The translations under genes were made by a program, and so were the position numbers. A stretch of 21,575 nt of DNA from PNKC01 sp038323265 (GTDB lineage Bacteria; Chloroflexota; Dehalococcoidia; Tepidiformales; Tepidiformaceae). How positions within the stretch are numbered: the stretch's first letter is position 1; each line of letters begins with the position of its first letter. The notes beneath the pieces were generated by a model. That model saw only the letters and a program-made list of their open reading frames with translations. It did not search any database and was not told the origin of the DNA. The stretch is taken from the NCBI GenBank assembly GCA_038323265.1, contig JBBQGT010000052.1, positions 1-21,575 of the forward strand. The letters are read 5' to 3'. Shown piece by piece: positions 1-7,220 of this stretch.

Positions 1-134
1 TTTATGAGCGCTGCGTTCGCAGCGCGGTCCACCGGCGGCGCCGTCACTCGCGCCCGCAGCACGCCGTCCACACCAAAGCCATCGATCTGGTCGCGTGAGG
101 CGTTGGGGACGACACGGACGTTCAGGCGAGTCAT
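1..134 (-). CDS. DUF167 / YggU family protein, N-terminal fragment
   Basis: The first 44 codons of a small protein are read from an ATG at 134 and run off the left edge of the window. The visible peptide has the DUF167 (UPF0235, YggU) pattern: a beta strand MTRLNVRVVPNASRD at residues 1-15, then a GVLRARVTAPPVDRAAN block at residues 24-40, which is the most conserved part of the family. Members are usually about 75-100 residues, so roughly half is missing here. The biochemical role of the family is unknown. The start has no Shine-Dalgarno site; instead a TAGGCT hexamer lies exactly six bases upstream. Family assignment is confident; function is not. Confidence 0.85.
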   Translation of the reverse strand, partial: MTRLNVRVVPNASRDQIDGFGVDGVLRARVTAPPVDRAANAALI

Positions 135-146
135 AGGCGTAGCCTA
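135..146 (-). promoter_or_regulatory. possible -10 element giving a leaderless yggU mRNA
   Basis: On the minus strand, TAGGCT (146-141) is separated from the ATG by six bases, the spacing expected if transcription starts at the A of the start codon. No -35 match was found. A weak hexamer of this kind can occur by chance. Confidence 0.25.
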
Positions 147-204
147 CGTGGGGCGTTCGCCGGCCGCCTGGCGGCCGCTCGTCTGGTGCTCTTTGGTAGT
201 CTGC

Positions 205-498
205 TTGACGAAGAAGCACTCAGAAACTTGGAAGATCCGCCGGTCCCCAAAACCCTCGGAACTTGCCGAGCGCATCGTGGTTTCGCGCGAAGCGTTGATG
301 GAGACGTTCAGCAAGTTCGCGCCGAGAGATCCGGACGAGCGGAAAGCGGGATCGGGGTCGGGGTCGCCGGAGGGCCACATCGCCCACCTTGTGCCTGGGG
401 AAAGCGAGAACGAGCGCCCGGTCAGACAGCGCATCGCCGGAGACACCTACCTCCACTACCTGGAGCACCGCCGCTGGCTAAGCGAAATGCTCGGCTGA
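205..498 (+). CDS. small hypothetical protein (uncertain)
   Basis: This is an unrecognised reading frame of 97 residues if the TTG at 205 is the start; the TTG at 193 and the ATG at 298 are alternatives. The frame shows GC-biased third positions and an ordinary amino-acid mix, with a short SGSGSP low-complexity stretch in the middle and a C-terminus ending in YLHYLEHRRWLSEMLG that reads like an amphipathic helix. There is no signal peptide or membrane segment. No convincing Shine-Dalgarno site precedes any start. It lies between a divergent yggU gene and recA. It may be a real short gene, a decayed gene or a spurious frame; I do not recognise a family. Confidence 0.4.
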   Translation: MTKKHSETWKIRRSPKPSELAERIVVSREALMETFSKFAPRDPDERKAGSGSGSPEGHIAHLVPGESENERPVRQRIAGDTYLHYLEHRRWLSEMLG

Positions 499-547
499 TT
501 CGCGCCAAAGAGTGTCGCGTACGCTTCGTAAAATGGCGTCAGCAGGT

Positions 548-577
548 TGGGAACGGGTACTAGAACATCCGTTCCCA
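548..577. promoter_or_regulatory. 9-bp perfect inverted repeat upstream of recA
   Basis: TGGGAACGG (548-556) and CCGTTCCCA (569-577) are exact reverse complements separated by 12 bases. The right arm ends seven bases before the proposed recA -10 element, so a bound protein would cover the -35 region. The site lies upstream of the likely transcription start, so it should act as DNA rather than as an RNA hairpin. No T-tract follows, which argues against a terminator. Confidence 0.55.
563..574. promoter_or_regulatory. putative LexA (SOS) operator of recA
   Basis: GAACATCCGTTC has the GAAC-N4-GTTC form of the Gram-positive LexA box (CGAACRNRYGTTYC), with mismatches at the outer first base and one central base. 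It lies about 80 bases before the recA start codon and directly before a -10 element, where an SOS repressor would block transcription. It shares its right half with the larger 9-bp inverted repeat at 548-577, so it is uncertain which palindrome is the true operator. Confidence 0.5.
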
Positions 578-580
578 TCG

Positions 581-589
581 TGCTACTAT
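581..589 (+). promoter_or_regulatory. extended -10 promoter element of recA
   Basis: TGCTACTAT contains a TG dinucleotide one base before TACTAT, matching an extended -10 (TGnTATAAT) with one mismatch in the hexamer. No strong -35 was found 16-18 bases upstream, which an extended -10 can tolerate. Transcription would begin near 596, giving a leader of about 50 bases. Confidence 0.5.
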
Positions 590-647
590 CCACGGCGCGA
601 GCCCACCCATATCATTCGGGCGCGTCAACAATTACGGCGGGTGACAG

Positions 648-1688
648 ATGGCTGACAACGATCGCGCACGGGCGCTGGAACTGGCCCTCGGCCAGATTGA
701 AAAGCAATTCGGCCGCGGCGCCGTCATTAAATTGGGCGAAAACAGCACGCTTCCTATCGAGGCGATCTCGACTGGGTCGCTTGCCCTCGATATTGCGCTT
801 GGGGTAGGCGGCATACCGAAAGGCCGCGTGACCGAGATCTTCGGTCCGGAATCCGCCGGGAAGAGCACGCTCGCCCAGCACATCATGGCTGAGGCTCAGA
901 AGAAGGGCGGCACCGCTGCCTACATCGATGTCGAGCACGCGATGGACCCGGCCTACGCCCGTGATCTCGGAATCAAGCTCGAAGACCTGCTGGTAAGCCA
1001 GCCGGACACCGGCGAGCAAGCGCTCGAAATCTGCGAAGCGCTTGTCCGATCGAACGCCGTCGACGTAATCGTCATCGACTCTGTTGCCGCCCTCGTGCCC
1101 CGTGCCGAGATCGAAGGGGACATGGGCGATGCTCACGTCGGGCTTCAGGCGCGACTCATGTCGCAAGCCCTACGCAAGCTGACGGCGACGATTTCGCGCA
1201 CCAGTACGTCGGTGATCTTCATCAACCAGCTGCGTGAGAAGGTCGGCATTGTCTTCGGCAACCCCGAGGTGACCCCTGGCGGCCGGGCATTGAAGTTCTA
1301 CTCGTCCGTGCGGATCGACATCCGCGCGGTGGAGTCCATCAAAAAAGGCACCGAAGTCGTCGGCCGCCGGGTCCGTGCAAAGATCGTCAAAAACAAGGTG
1401 GCAGCGCCCTTCCGCATGGCCGAATTCGATATCATGTTCGCCATGCCGAGAGGAATCAGCCGCGCCGGTGACGTTGTCGACCTTGGCGTGGAGTACGCGG
1501 TGCTCACCAAGAACGGTGCGTTCTACAGTTACGGCGACTTGCGCATCGGCCAGGGGCGCGAAAACGCCAAGACCTTCCTCGAAGACAACCTGGAGCTGCG
1601 CGACGAGATCGAAACCGAGATTCGCCTCCAGGCTGGCCTCCCATCTTCCCAACCTAGACCCATCGGAGAACCAGTAGCGGCGCTCTAG
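648..1688 (+). CDS. recA: recombinase RecA
   Basis: The protein is a 346-residue DNA-dependent ATPase that forms filaments on single-stranded DNA, performs strand exchange and promotes LexA self-cleavage. Key features are a Walker A GPESAGKST at residues 66-74, the catalytic glutamate E96 in DVEHAMDP, a Walker B VIVIDS at 140-145, and the loop L2 region around 195-215 (GIVFGNPEVTPGG). The length is normal for RecA; the C-terminal tail is proline-containing and less acidic than in Escherichia coli. The ATG is preceded by GGCGGGTGA, an acceptable ribosome site. recX follows after 17 bases, so the two are probably cotranscribed. The upstream palindromes suggest SOS control. The identification is secure. 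Confidence 0.98.
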   Translation: MADNDRARALELALGQIEKQFGRGAVIKLGENSTLPIEAISTGSLALDIALGVGGIPKGRVTEIFGPESAGKSTLAQHIMAEAQKKGGTAAYIDVEHAMDPAYARDLGIKLEDLLVSQPDTGEQALEICEALVRSNAVDVIVIDSVAALVPRAEIEGDMGDAHVGLQARLMSQALRKLTATISRTSTSVIFINQLREKVGIVFGNPEVTPGGRALKFYSSVRIDIRAVESIKKGTEVVGRRVRAKIVKNKVAAPFRMAEFDIMFAMPRGISRAGDVVDLGVEYAVLTKNGAFYSYGDLRIGQGRENAKTFLEDNLELRDEIETEIRLQAGLPSSQPRPIGEPVAAL

Positions 1689-1705
1689 CCAGTCGTCGCA
1701 CAGCT

Positions 1706-2389
1706 ATGAACGAACCTCCCAGTACACCAATCATCATCGAAATTCGGAGCGTCGCGCGTGGCCGCCAGCGGTTGGTGGTGCTCACCGACGGCCGTGAGTT
1801 CGTGTTTAGTGATGAGGCGTGCGAGCGCGCCGCCATCGTTGTTGGCGATCCTGCCACCGTCGGCCTCCTCGAGACCCTGGACGGCGCGGAACACCGCGTA
1901 AACGCCCACGAAGCCGCGCTCCGGCTGCTTTCCCACCGGGCACGCAGTGAGACGGAAATGCGCACACGCCTGGGGATGCGCGGCATCGAGCCGGCCGCAG
2001 TCGATGAGGAGATTGAGCGCCTCCAGCGCGCCGGACTGCTGGACGACGAGAAGTTCGCCCGCGCGTGGGTGGAAGACCGCAGGCGACTGGCCCCGCGAGG
2101 GCGCCGGATGCTCCGCTACGAACTGCTGGGCCGCGGCATCGAAATGGCCGCCGTAGAACAGGTCACCCAGGACATTGATGACCGCGAAGTGGCCATCCAA
2201 CTAGCCCACGACCGAGCCCGCCGGGCCTCCACCTCCAACTACGACAGTTTCGCAGCGAAAGTCGGCGGTTTCCTGCGCCGCCGCGGCTTCGATTATGACG
2301 TGACTGCGCAGGCCACCCGCCTCGCCTGGGAAGCGGTACAAGTGGATCAAGCCGAACTCGCTGAAGATCAACTGGCCGCTGAATCGTAG
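1706..2389 (+). CDS. recX: RecA regulatory protein RecX
   Basis: RecX binds in the groove of the RecA filament and modulates its assembly and activity in the cytoplasm. The 227-residue protein has a roughly 65-residue beta-rich N-terminal extension, as in longer RecX proteins of Gram-positive bacteria, followed by helical repeats. The hallmark segment is LQRAGLLDDEKFARAWVEDR at residues 106-125, and a further arginine-rich repeat, GGFLRRRGFDYD, lies at 187-198. It starts 17 bases after recA and shares its strand, the usual recA-recX arrangement. The start codon lacks an obvious Shine-Dalgarno site, suggesting translation linked to recA. The call rests on motif and position and is strong. Confidence 0.93.
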   Translation: MNEPPSTPIIIEIRSVARGRQRLVVLTDGREFVFSDEACERAAIVVGDPATVGLLETLDGAEHRVNAHEAALRLLSHRARSETEMRTRLGMRGIEPAAVDEEIERLQRAGLLDDEKFARAWVEDRRRLAPRGRRMLRYELLGRGIEMAAVEQVTQDIDDREVAIQLAHDRARRASTSNYDSFAAKVGGFLRRRGFDYDVTAQATRLAWEAVQVDQAELAEDQLAAES

Positions 2390-2431
2390 CTGCGCAGTTG
2401 CCCGGAAGAGGGCGAGTGAAGCTCCAATTCT

Positions 2432-2461
2432 TTGACGCTTCGCTTCGCACGAGAGTAGCAT
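2432..2461 (+). promoter_or_regulatory. candidate promoter of the rny-ymdB-PHP-fabZ operon
   Basis: TTGACG (2432-2437), 18 bases, then TAGCAT (2456-2461) matches sigma-70-type -35 and -10 elements at 5/6 and 4/6 positions. It lies in the 150-base gap after recX. Transcription from about 2468 would give a leader of roughly 70 bases before rny. Read-through from recA-recX is an alternative. Confidence 0.45.
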
Positions 2462-2539
2462 TCGTTAAGTCCCCACCGGCCAAGCGCCGCGGGATGGATA
2501 CGCTCATGTCGTACGTCTCGACAACCTTGGAGAACTCAA

Positions 2540-4072
2540 ATGCTGGCGGTAATTGCCATTATCGTCGGCCTCATCGTGGGATTGCTGGTTGGTGCGCTGG
2601 CGGGCTTTATGGTTCGCAAACGCTCCGATGGAACATCACTGCAACAGGCAGAGGAGCAGGCCAGCCGCATACTCGCTGAGGCCGAATCGCGTCAAAAAGA
2701 ATTGGTCCTGGAGGCTAAGGAAGAGACCCTCACCCTTCGCAACAACGTAGAGTCTGAAGTCCGGGAACGTCGGACCGAAGCCACTCGCGTCGAACAACGG
2801 CTCGCACAAAAAGAAGAAAACCTCGACCGCAAAACCGAGGCGCTGGAAAAACGTGAACAGGCCGTGCGCGAGCGCGGCGACCAGGTAGATGCCCTCCGCT
2901 CGGAAGCCGAAGAGCTACGTCACCGCCAGGCAACTGAACTCGAGCGCGTCAGCAATCTGACGATGGACGATGCTCGCGACCAGCTTCTTGCCGCCGTTGA
3001 GATCGAGATTCGCGACGAAGCGAGCCGAAAGGTCCGCGAAATCGAGAAAGAAGTCGAAGCCACCGCTGGTATCCGTGCGCGTAAGATCCTTGCGACCGCC
3101 ATCCAGCGCTACACCTCGGAAGTGACCGCCGAGAGCACCGTCTCAGTCGTCCAGATCCCGAGCGACGACATGAAGGGCCGCATCATCGGCCGCGAAGGGC
3201 GCAACATCCGCGCCATCGAAGCGGCCACTGGCGTAGACCTGATTATCGACGACACTCCGGACGCCGTGACCGTCAGCGCCTTCGACCCCGTGCGCCGTGA
3301 AATCGCCCGCCAGGCGCTGAGCATGCTCGTGCAGGATGGCCGAATCCACCCCACACGCATCGAAGAAGCTGTGGCCAAGGCGAAGCGCGATGTCGAAGCG
3401 ACCATGCAAGATGCTGCTGAAGCGGCCGCGGTCGAAGCTGGCGTGCTGAACCTGCACCCCGAGGTGCTCAAGGTCTTCGGCCGCCTTCGCTACCGCACTA
3501 GCTACGGCCAGAACGTCATGCGTCACTCGATCGAGACCGGCCATATCGCCGCCATGATTGCGCGCGAAATCGGCGCAGACGCCGACGTGGCGCGCGCCGG
3601 CGGTTTCCTGCACGACCTGGGCAAAGCGGTCGACCACGAGGTCGAGGGCACTCACGCCATCATCGGCGCCGAGATCGCCCGCCGGTTCAAGGTCAAAGAC
3701 TCGATTGCGCACTGCATCGAGGCGCATCACGAAGAAGTTGAGCCACGCACCGTCGAAGCCGTAATCGTGATGATGGCCGACTCGATCAGCGGTGGCCGCC
3801 CCGGCGCCCGGCGCGAATCACTCGAAGCTTACGTGCGCCGGCTGGAGACGCTGGAAAACATCGCCAAACAGTTCAAAGGCGTCGAATCGGCATTCGCCAT
3901 CCAGGCTGGCCGCGAAGTGCGCATCATCGTCCGCCCGGGCGAGGTCGATGACCTCGAAGCGATGCGCATCGCGAGAGACGTCTCCCAGCAGATCGAAGAG
4001 ACGATGGAGTACCCCGGCCAGATCAAAGTCACCGTCATCCGCGAGACGCGGGCCTCAGAGATAGCGCGCTAA
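2540..4072 (+). CDS. rny: ribonuclease Y
   Basis: RNase Y is a membrane-anchored endoribonuclease that starts mRNA decay. The 510-residue protein has the full family order: one N-terminal transmembrane helix (residues 2-24), a long charged coiled coil (about 35-180), a KH RNA-binding domain with GRIIGREGRNI at 213-223, and an HD metal-dependent nuclease domain with the HD pair in GGFLHDLGKAVDHE (355-368) and further histidines in EAHHEEVE. The length matches the usual 510-520 residues. The ATG follows a GGAG ribosome site. One base separates it from ymdB, a partner found next to rny in many Firmicutes. The identification is secure. Confidence 0.97.
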   Translation: MLAVIAIIVGLIVGLLVGALAGFMVRKRSDGTSLQQAEEQASRILAEAESRQKELVLEAKEETLTLRNNVESEVRERRTEATRVEQRLAQKEENLDRKTEALEKREQAVRERGDQVDALRSEAEELRHRQATELERVSNLTMDDARDQLLAAVEIEIRDEASRKVREIEKEVEATAGIRARKILATAIQRYTSEVTAESTVSVVQIPSDDMKGRIIGREGRNIRAIEAATGVDLIIDDTPDAVTVSAFDPVRREIARQALSMLVQDGRIHPTRIEEAVAKAKRDVEATMQDAAEAAAVEAGVLNLHPEVLKVFGRLRYRTSYGQNVMRHSIETGHIAAMIAREIGADADVARAGGFLHDLGKAVDHEVEGTHAIIGAEIARRFKVKDSIAHCIEAHHEEVEPRTVEAVIVMMADSISGGRPGARRESLEAYVRRLETLENIAKQFKGVESAFAIQAGREVRIIVRPGEVDDLEAMRIARDVSQQIEETMEYPGQIKVTVIRETRASEIAR

Positions 4073-4073
4073 C

Positions 4074-4841
4074 GTGCGCATGCTCTTCCTGGGCGACATT
4101 GTCGGGAACTGCGGGCGCGATGCCGTGGTGCGCATCGTGCCGGAGCTTCGCGACGAGCTAGCCCTGGATTATGTCGTGGCGAACGGTGAGAACATCTCGG
4201 GCGGGCGCGGCATCACCGAAAAGCACGCCGAGCAACTGTTTGACTGCGGGATCGACATCATCACAGGCGGCAACCATACCTTTCAGCACCGCGACGTGTA
4301 CCAGTACCTGGACTCCACCGGTGGCATCACCCGGCCGCTAAACTATCCGCCCGGCGCGCCCGGACACGGCATCGCCGAAGCGGGCAACCTCACGGTGATC
4401 AATATCATCGGCCGCGCTTTTATGGGCGCCGATTACGACGACCCGTTTCGTGCCGTGGATGAAGCGGTCAAGCAGGTGGGCGCGAATCGCTTCATCTTCG
4501 TCGACCTTCACGCCGAAGCGACGAGCGAGAAACAGGCCATGGGCTGGTTCCTGGATGGCCGCGTGACAGCGGTCGTCGGCACCCACACCCACGTGCCGAC
4601 CGCCGACCATCGCGTCCTCCCACGCGGCACAGCGTTCTGCAGCGACGCGGGCATGTGCGGCGCCCGCGATTCGGTCATCGGCGACGAGATCGAAGCGGTG
4701 CTCTCGCGCTTCATCACCCAGATGCCCACGCGGCTTCCGCCCGCAACGGGGGTGGCAAACGTCAACGGGCTGTTCATCGAAGCCGATGATCAGACGAAGC
4801 GCGCCACCAGCATCGTGCGCTGCGACCGGGTGGTGTGCTGA
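4074..4841 (+). CDS. ymdB: YmdB-type metallophosphoesterase (TIGR00282 family)
   Basis: This is a calcineurin-like phosphodiesterase of 255 residues. Bacillus subtilis YmdB cleaves 2',3'-cyclic nucleotides and affects biofilm and motility choice. The dinuclear metal ligands are all visible: D8 in FLGDIVG, E39-N40 in NGEN, N67-H68 in GGNHTF, H146 in VDLHAEAT, and H171 and H173 in GTHTHVPTAD. The GTG at 4074 is chosen because it yields the family start MRMLFLGD; an ATG two codons later is possible. It begins one base after the rny stop codon and ends overlapping the next ATG by one base, so it is translationally coupled. The fold and metal sites are certain; the physiological role here is inferred. 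Confidence 0.93.
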   Translation: MRMLFLGDIVGNCGRDAVVRIVPELRDELALDYVVANGENISGGRGITEKHAEQLFDCGIDIITGGNHTFQHRDVYQYLDSTGGITRPLNYPPGAPGHGIAEAGNLTVINIIGRAFMGADYDDPFRAVDEAVKQVGANRFIFVDLHAEATSEKQAMGWFLDGRVTAVVGTHTHVPTADHRVLPRGTAFCSDAGMCGARDSVIGDEIEAVLSRFITQMPTRLPPATGVANVNGLFIEADDQTKRATSIVRCDRVVC

Positions 4842-5707
4842 TGGTGCACTCGATCGGCGACTTTCACCTCCACAGCACATCCTCGGACGGCGTCCACACG
4901 CCGACGTGGGTGATGGAAACGGCCGCCTCTCGAGGGGTGCGCACCGTTTCGTTAACGGACCACGATTCGACCGAAGGCTTCGTCGAAGCAAAGCGCGCCG
5001 CCGACCGCCTTCAACTGCGGCTCGTACCAGGACTTGAACTAAGCACTGACCTCGGCGCCGCCGACGTCCACCTGTTGGGGTTCGGCGTCGATATCGCCGC
5101 GAAGCCACTGCAAGACTTCCTTTCGTGGCAGCGCGACGGGCGCATCGGCCGGACGCGCACGATGGTCGAACTTCTTCACGCACACGGCATGCCCGTCAAG
5201 CTGGAACGGGTACTTGAAATTGCTGGCGACGCGACCGTCGGGCGCCCACACGTCGCTCGTGCGCTCGTGGAAGCGGGCTACGTCGCGAACGTCCAGGAGG
5301 CGTTCGACCTGTGGCTAGGCAACGGCAAAGCGATCGACGTCAACCGCGAGAAGCTGGACCCGGCCGACGCGATCAAGATCATCCACGAAAACGGCGGTGT
5401 CGTGTTCGTGGCCCACGCGATTTACATCGCGGACGACTACCCCTCCGCGGTGAAGCAGTTGGCAGGCTGGGGCCTGGACGGGATCGAAACCTTCTACAAG
5501 CACTACGACGCGGCGACCATCGCGATACACTGCGCGCTCGCCGCCGAGCTCGGCCTGGCTACCTCCGGGGGAAGCGACTACCACGGCCTTGGCAATCCTG
5601 ACGACCGCGAGATTGGCGACATTCCCTTCCCGGACGATGAGGTGCAACGCTTCGTGAGGTTCCTGGAAGAACGCGGCGTGAACACCGGGATACAGGGCCC
5701 CCGATGA
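4841..5707 (+). CDS. PHP-domain phosphoesterase (TrpH/YciV-like)
   Basis: This 288-residue PHP-family metal-dependent phosphoesterase resembles the TrpH/YciV group (RNase AM), which hydrolyses nucleoside 3',5'-bisphosphate and short RNA 5' ends. Metal-binding motifs are H9 and H11 in DFHLHS, D16, TDHD at 39-42, E66 in PGLELS, GRPHVAR at 135-140, H192 in VFVAH, and the C-terminal SGGSDYHG at 242-249. The ATG at 4841 overlaps the ymdB stop codon (TGATG); a GTG two codons upstream is also in frame. Its stop overlaps the fabZ start in ATGA. Sitting after RNase Y and YmdB, it could clear products of RNA decay, but this is inference. The family call is firm; the substrate is not known. Confidence 0.88.
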   Translation: MVHSIGDFHLHSTSSDGVHTPTWVMETAASRGVRTVSLTDHDSTEGFVEAKRAADRLQLRLVPGLELSTDLGAADVHLLGFGVDIAAKPLQDFLSWQRDGRIGRTRTMVELLHAHGMPVKLERVLEIAGDATVGRPHVARALVEAGYVANVQEAFDLWLGNGKAIDVNREKLDPADAIKIIHENGGVVFVAHAIYIADDYPSAVKQLAGWGLDGIETFYKHYDAATIAIHCALAAELGLATSGGSDYHGLGNPDDREIGDIPFPDDEVQRFVRFLEERGVNTGIQGPR

Positions 5708-6153
5708 TCATCGAAGCCGACCAGATCGAGCAGATCATTCCGCACCGCTACCCGTTTCTTCTCGTAGACCGCATCATCGAACTCGAAGAGGGCCAGAGCG
5801 CAGTGGGAATCAAGAACGTTACAGCGAACGAATGGTTCTTCGACGGCCACTTCCCCGGACGCAAAGTAATGCCCGGTGTGCTCATCGTCGAAGCGCTTGC
5901 CCAGGTGGCAGCCGTCTCGCTGCTTAAAGGCGTGGCGATGGCCGGCAAGACACCGCTCTTCGGCGGGATCGAAAGCATGCGCTTCCGCAGGCCCGTAGTC
6001 CCGGGTGACCAACTGCGGCTCGAATTCACGCTGGACAAAATGCGCGGCCCAATAGGCAAAGGGCGCGTCAAAGCGACGGTCGATGGCAAACTGGCGGCCG
6101 AAGGTGTCATCTCCTTCGCGCTTGTTGACCTGGCCGCCGAATCGCCCGCATAG
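5704..6153 (+). CDS. fabZ: 3-hydroxyacyl-[acyl-carrier-protein] dehydratase FabZ
   Basis: FabZ removes water from 3-hydroxyacyl-ACP in type II fatty acid synthesis. The 149-residue protein is a complete single hotdog domain: the N-terminal IIPHRYPFLLVDRI (11-24), the catalytic H49 in FFDGHFPGRKVMPG, and the acidic partner E63 in VLIVEALAQVAA. The segment FGGIESMRFRRPVVPGDQL is typical of the family. The start ATG overlaps the upstream PHP gene stop by four bases (ATGA), so it ends a run of tightly coupled genes from rny onward. No other fatty acid synthesis gene is beside it. The identification is secure. Confidence 0.96.
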   Translation: MIIEADQIEQIIPHRYPFLLVDRIIELEEGQSAVGIKNVTANEWFFDGHFPGRKVMPGVLIVEALAQVAAVSLLKGVAMAGKTPLFGGIESMRFRRPVVPGDQLRLEFTLDKMRGPIGKGRVKATVDGKLAAEGVISFALVDLAAESPA

Positions 6154-6183
6154 CGATGCCCCGCCTCTTTACCAGCTTCGCGC

Positions 6184-6198
6184 TACGATCAGTAGTAG
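6184..6198 (+). promoter_or_regulatory. possible -10 element of the J-domain protein gene
   Basis: TACGAT (6184-6189) ends nine bases before the ATG at 6199. The same 9-mer GCTACGATC lies at the same distance before the PAP2 start at 8451 on the other strand. There is no clear -35 or Shine-Dalgarno site, which suggests a very short leader. Confidence 0.3.
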
Positions 6199-6975
6199 AT
6201 GAACACCAAAGAGTCCACGGGCGTGGATGACCACTACGAAACCCTGCAAGTATCAACGAGCGCCTCCGCCGAGGTAATCGAAGCTGCCTATAACGGCCTC
6301 AGTAAGAAATACGGGTCCGACGCCGACCCCGCTGTGCGCGAAAAACGTCGAGACCTGGACCGCGCCTACGCCGTGCTGTCGAATCCCGAGCGGCGCGCCC
6401 ATTACGACGGCTCCCGTGGAATCGTGAGCGCGCCAGCGATGACGGCGGCAGCGAGCGTGCCGTCACAGCTGGGCGATGCACCAACCAACTGGCCGAAAGG
6501 CGTTGTCGCCTGCCCACGGGACCCCGGCGTGCAGACTGCTCTGCGCTGCAGCCGCTGCGAGAAGCCGATCTGTCCGAAGTGCATGATCCAGACGCCTGTC
6601 GGCGCGCGCTGCCGCGAATGCGCGCGCATCGCCAAGTCGCCGGTCTACACCATGACGAACGGGGTGATGGCACGCGCCGCGACCGCATCTGTCGTCGGTG
6701 GGGTCGTCATGGGGCTGATCTGGGGGTTCGTGCTGCTGCCCTTCAGCATCGGCTTTCTCTCGATCTTCGTGGGCGCGGGCCTTGGCTACGCGTTCACGCG
6801 GATGATGGAGTTCGCCACGGGGCGGAAGCGCGGGCCGATGATCGTTGGCTTCGCCATCTTCGGCATCGCCATCGCGTGGTCCATGCAGCTGCTCTTTGTA
6901 GAACCGAGGGTGGCGCTCTATGGGCTCGTGGCCGCTGGCGTCGCGGTCTACTTCGCCTACCAAAACCTGCGCTAA
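6199..6975 (+). CDS. membrane protein with degenerate J domain and cysteine-rich zinc finger
   Basis: A 258-residue protein of three parts. Residues 11-71 match a J domain (DHYETLQVSTSASAEVIEAA, then AYAVLSNPERRAHYD), but the HPD tripeptide that stimulates DnaK is replaced by GSD at residues 39-41. Residues 105-142 hold a cysteine-rich B-box-like finger with Cys105, 117, 120, 125, 128, 138 and 141, similar to the finger found before some bacterial rhomboid-type membrane domains. Residues 160-256 contain about four hydrophobic helices, without rhomboid catalytic motifs. The N-terminus and finger are probably cytoplasmic. It converges on the next gene with a four-base stop overlap. A membrane scaffold or chaperone adaptor is possible; the true function is unknown. 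Confidence 0.85.
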   Translation: MNTKESTGVDDHYETLQVSTSASAEVIEAAYNGLSKKYGSDADPAVREKRRDLDRAYAVLSNPERRAHYDGSRGIVSAPAMTAAASVPSQLGDAPTNWPKGVVACPRDPGVQTALRCSRCEKPICPKCMIQTPVGARCRECARIAKSPVYTMTNGVMARAATASVVGGVVMGLIWGFVLLPFSIGFLSIFVGAGLGYAFTRMMEFATGRKRGPMIVGFAIFGIAIAWSMQLLFVEPRVALYGLVAAGVAVYFAYQNLR

Positions 6976-7220
6976 ACGACGAACGACATCCCGACGATGA
7001 AAGCGATCACGGCGACGCCGATCACAGCGACCGTCAGCAAGTCGCGGTGAATATACCCGTAGTCTTTCGTTACATGGTGCTCGCGGTGACGGCGCGTGGA
7101 AGCCGATCTGGCAGCGGCCGATTCAGTAGCGCCAAGTTCGCTATCAACAGCGGTTGGTCGGGGGAGCGAAGCGGCGGGAGTCGTGCGCCGGCGAGTGCGG
7201 CGCGGCTGTCGAGCTGTCAC
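6972..7220 (-). CDS. 82-residue single-pass membrane protein
   Basis: A small protein with an arginine-rich, disordered N-terminal half (TARQPRRTRRRTTP), then HREHHVTKDYGYIHRDLLTV (residues 45-64) and a C-terminal transmembrane helix to the last residue (61-82). The helix with a preceding basic segment predicts an N-in tail-anchored topology. The GTG at 7220 is chosen because AGGA lies eight bases upstream; the open frame continues further but without a ribosome site. The sequence around HHVTKDYGYIHRDL looks constrained, and I have an impression of similar small proteins in Chloroflexota, but this was not checked. Its TAG stop overlaps the stop of the convergent gene by four bases (CTAA). Function is unknown. 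Confidence 0.7.
   Translation of the reverse strand: MTARQPRRTRRRTTPAASLPRPTAVDSELGATESAAARSASTRRHREHHVTKDYGYIHRDLLTVAVIGVAVIAFIVGMSFVV

Noticed and set aside
161..177. 8-bp GC-rich inverted repeat with a one-base centre near the yggU start
   Set aside because: There is no T-tract and the spacing to the divergent starts does not suit a terminator; it may be simple GC-rich sequence.
4338..5183. 281-codon minus-strand frame over ymdB and the PHP gene
   Set aside because: It is opposite to conserved metal-binding motifs of both genes and has a biased, repetitive composition.
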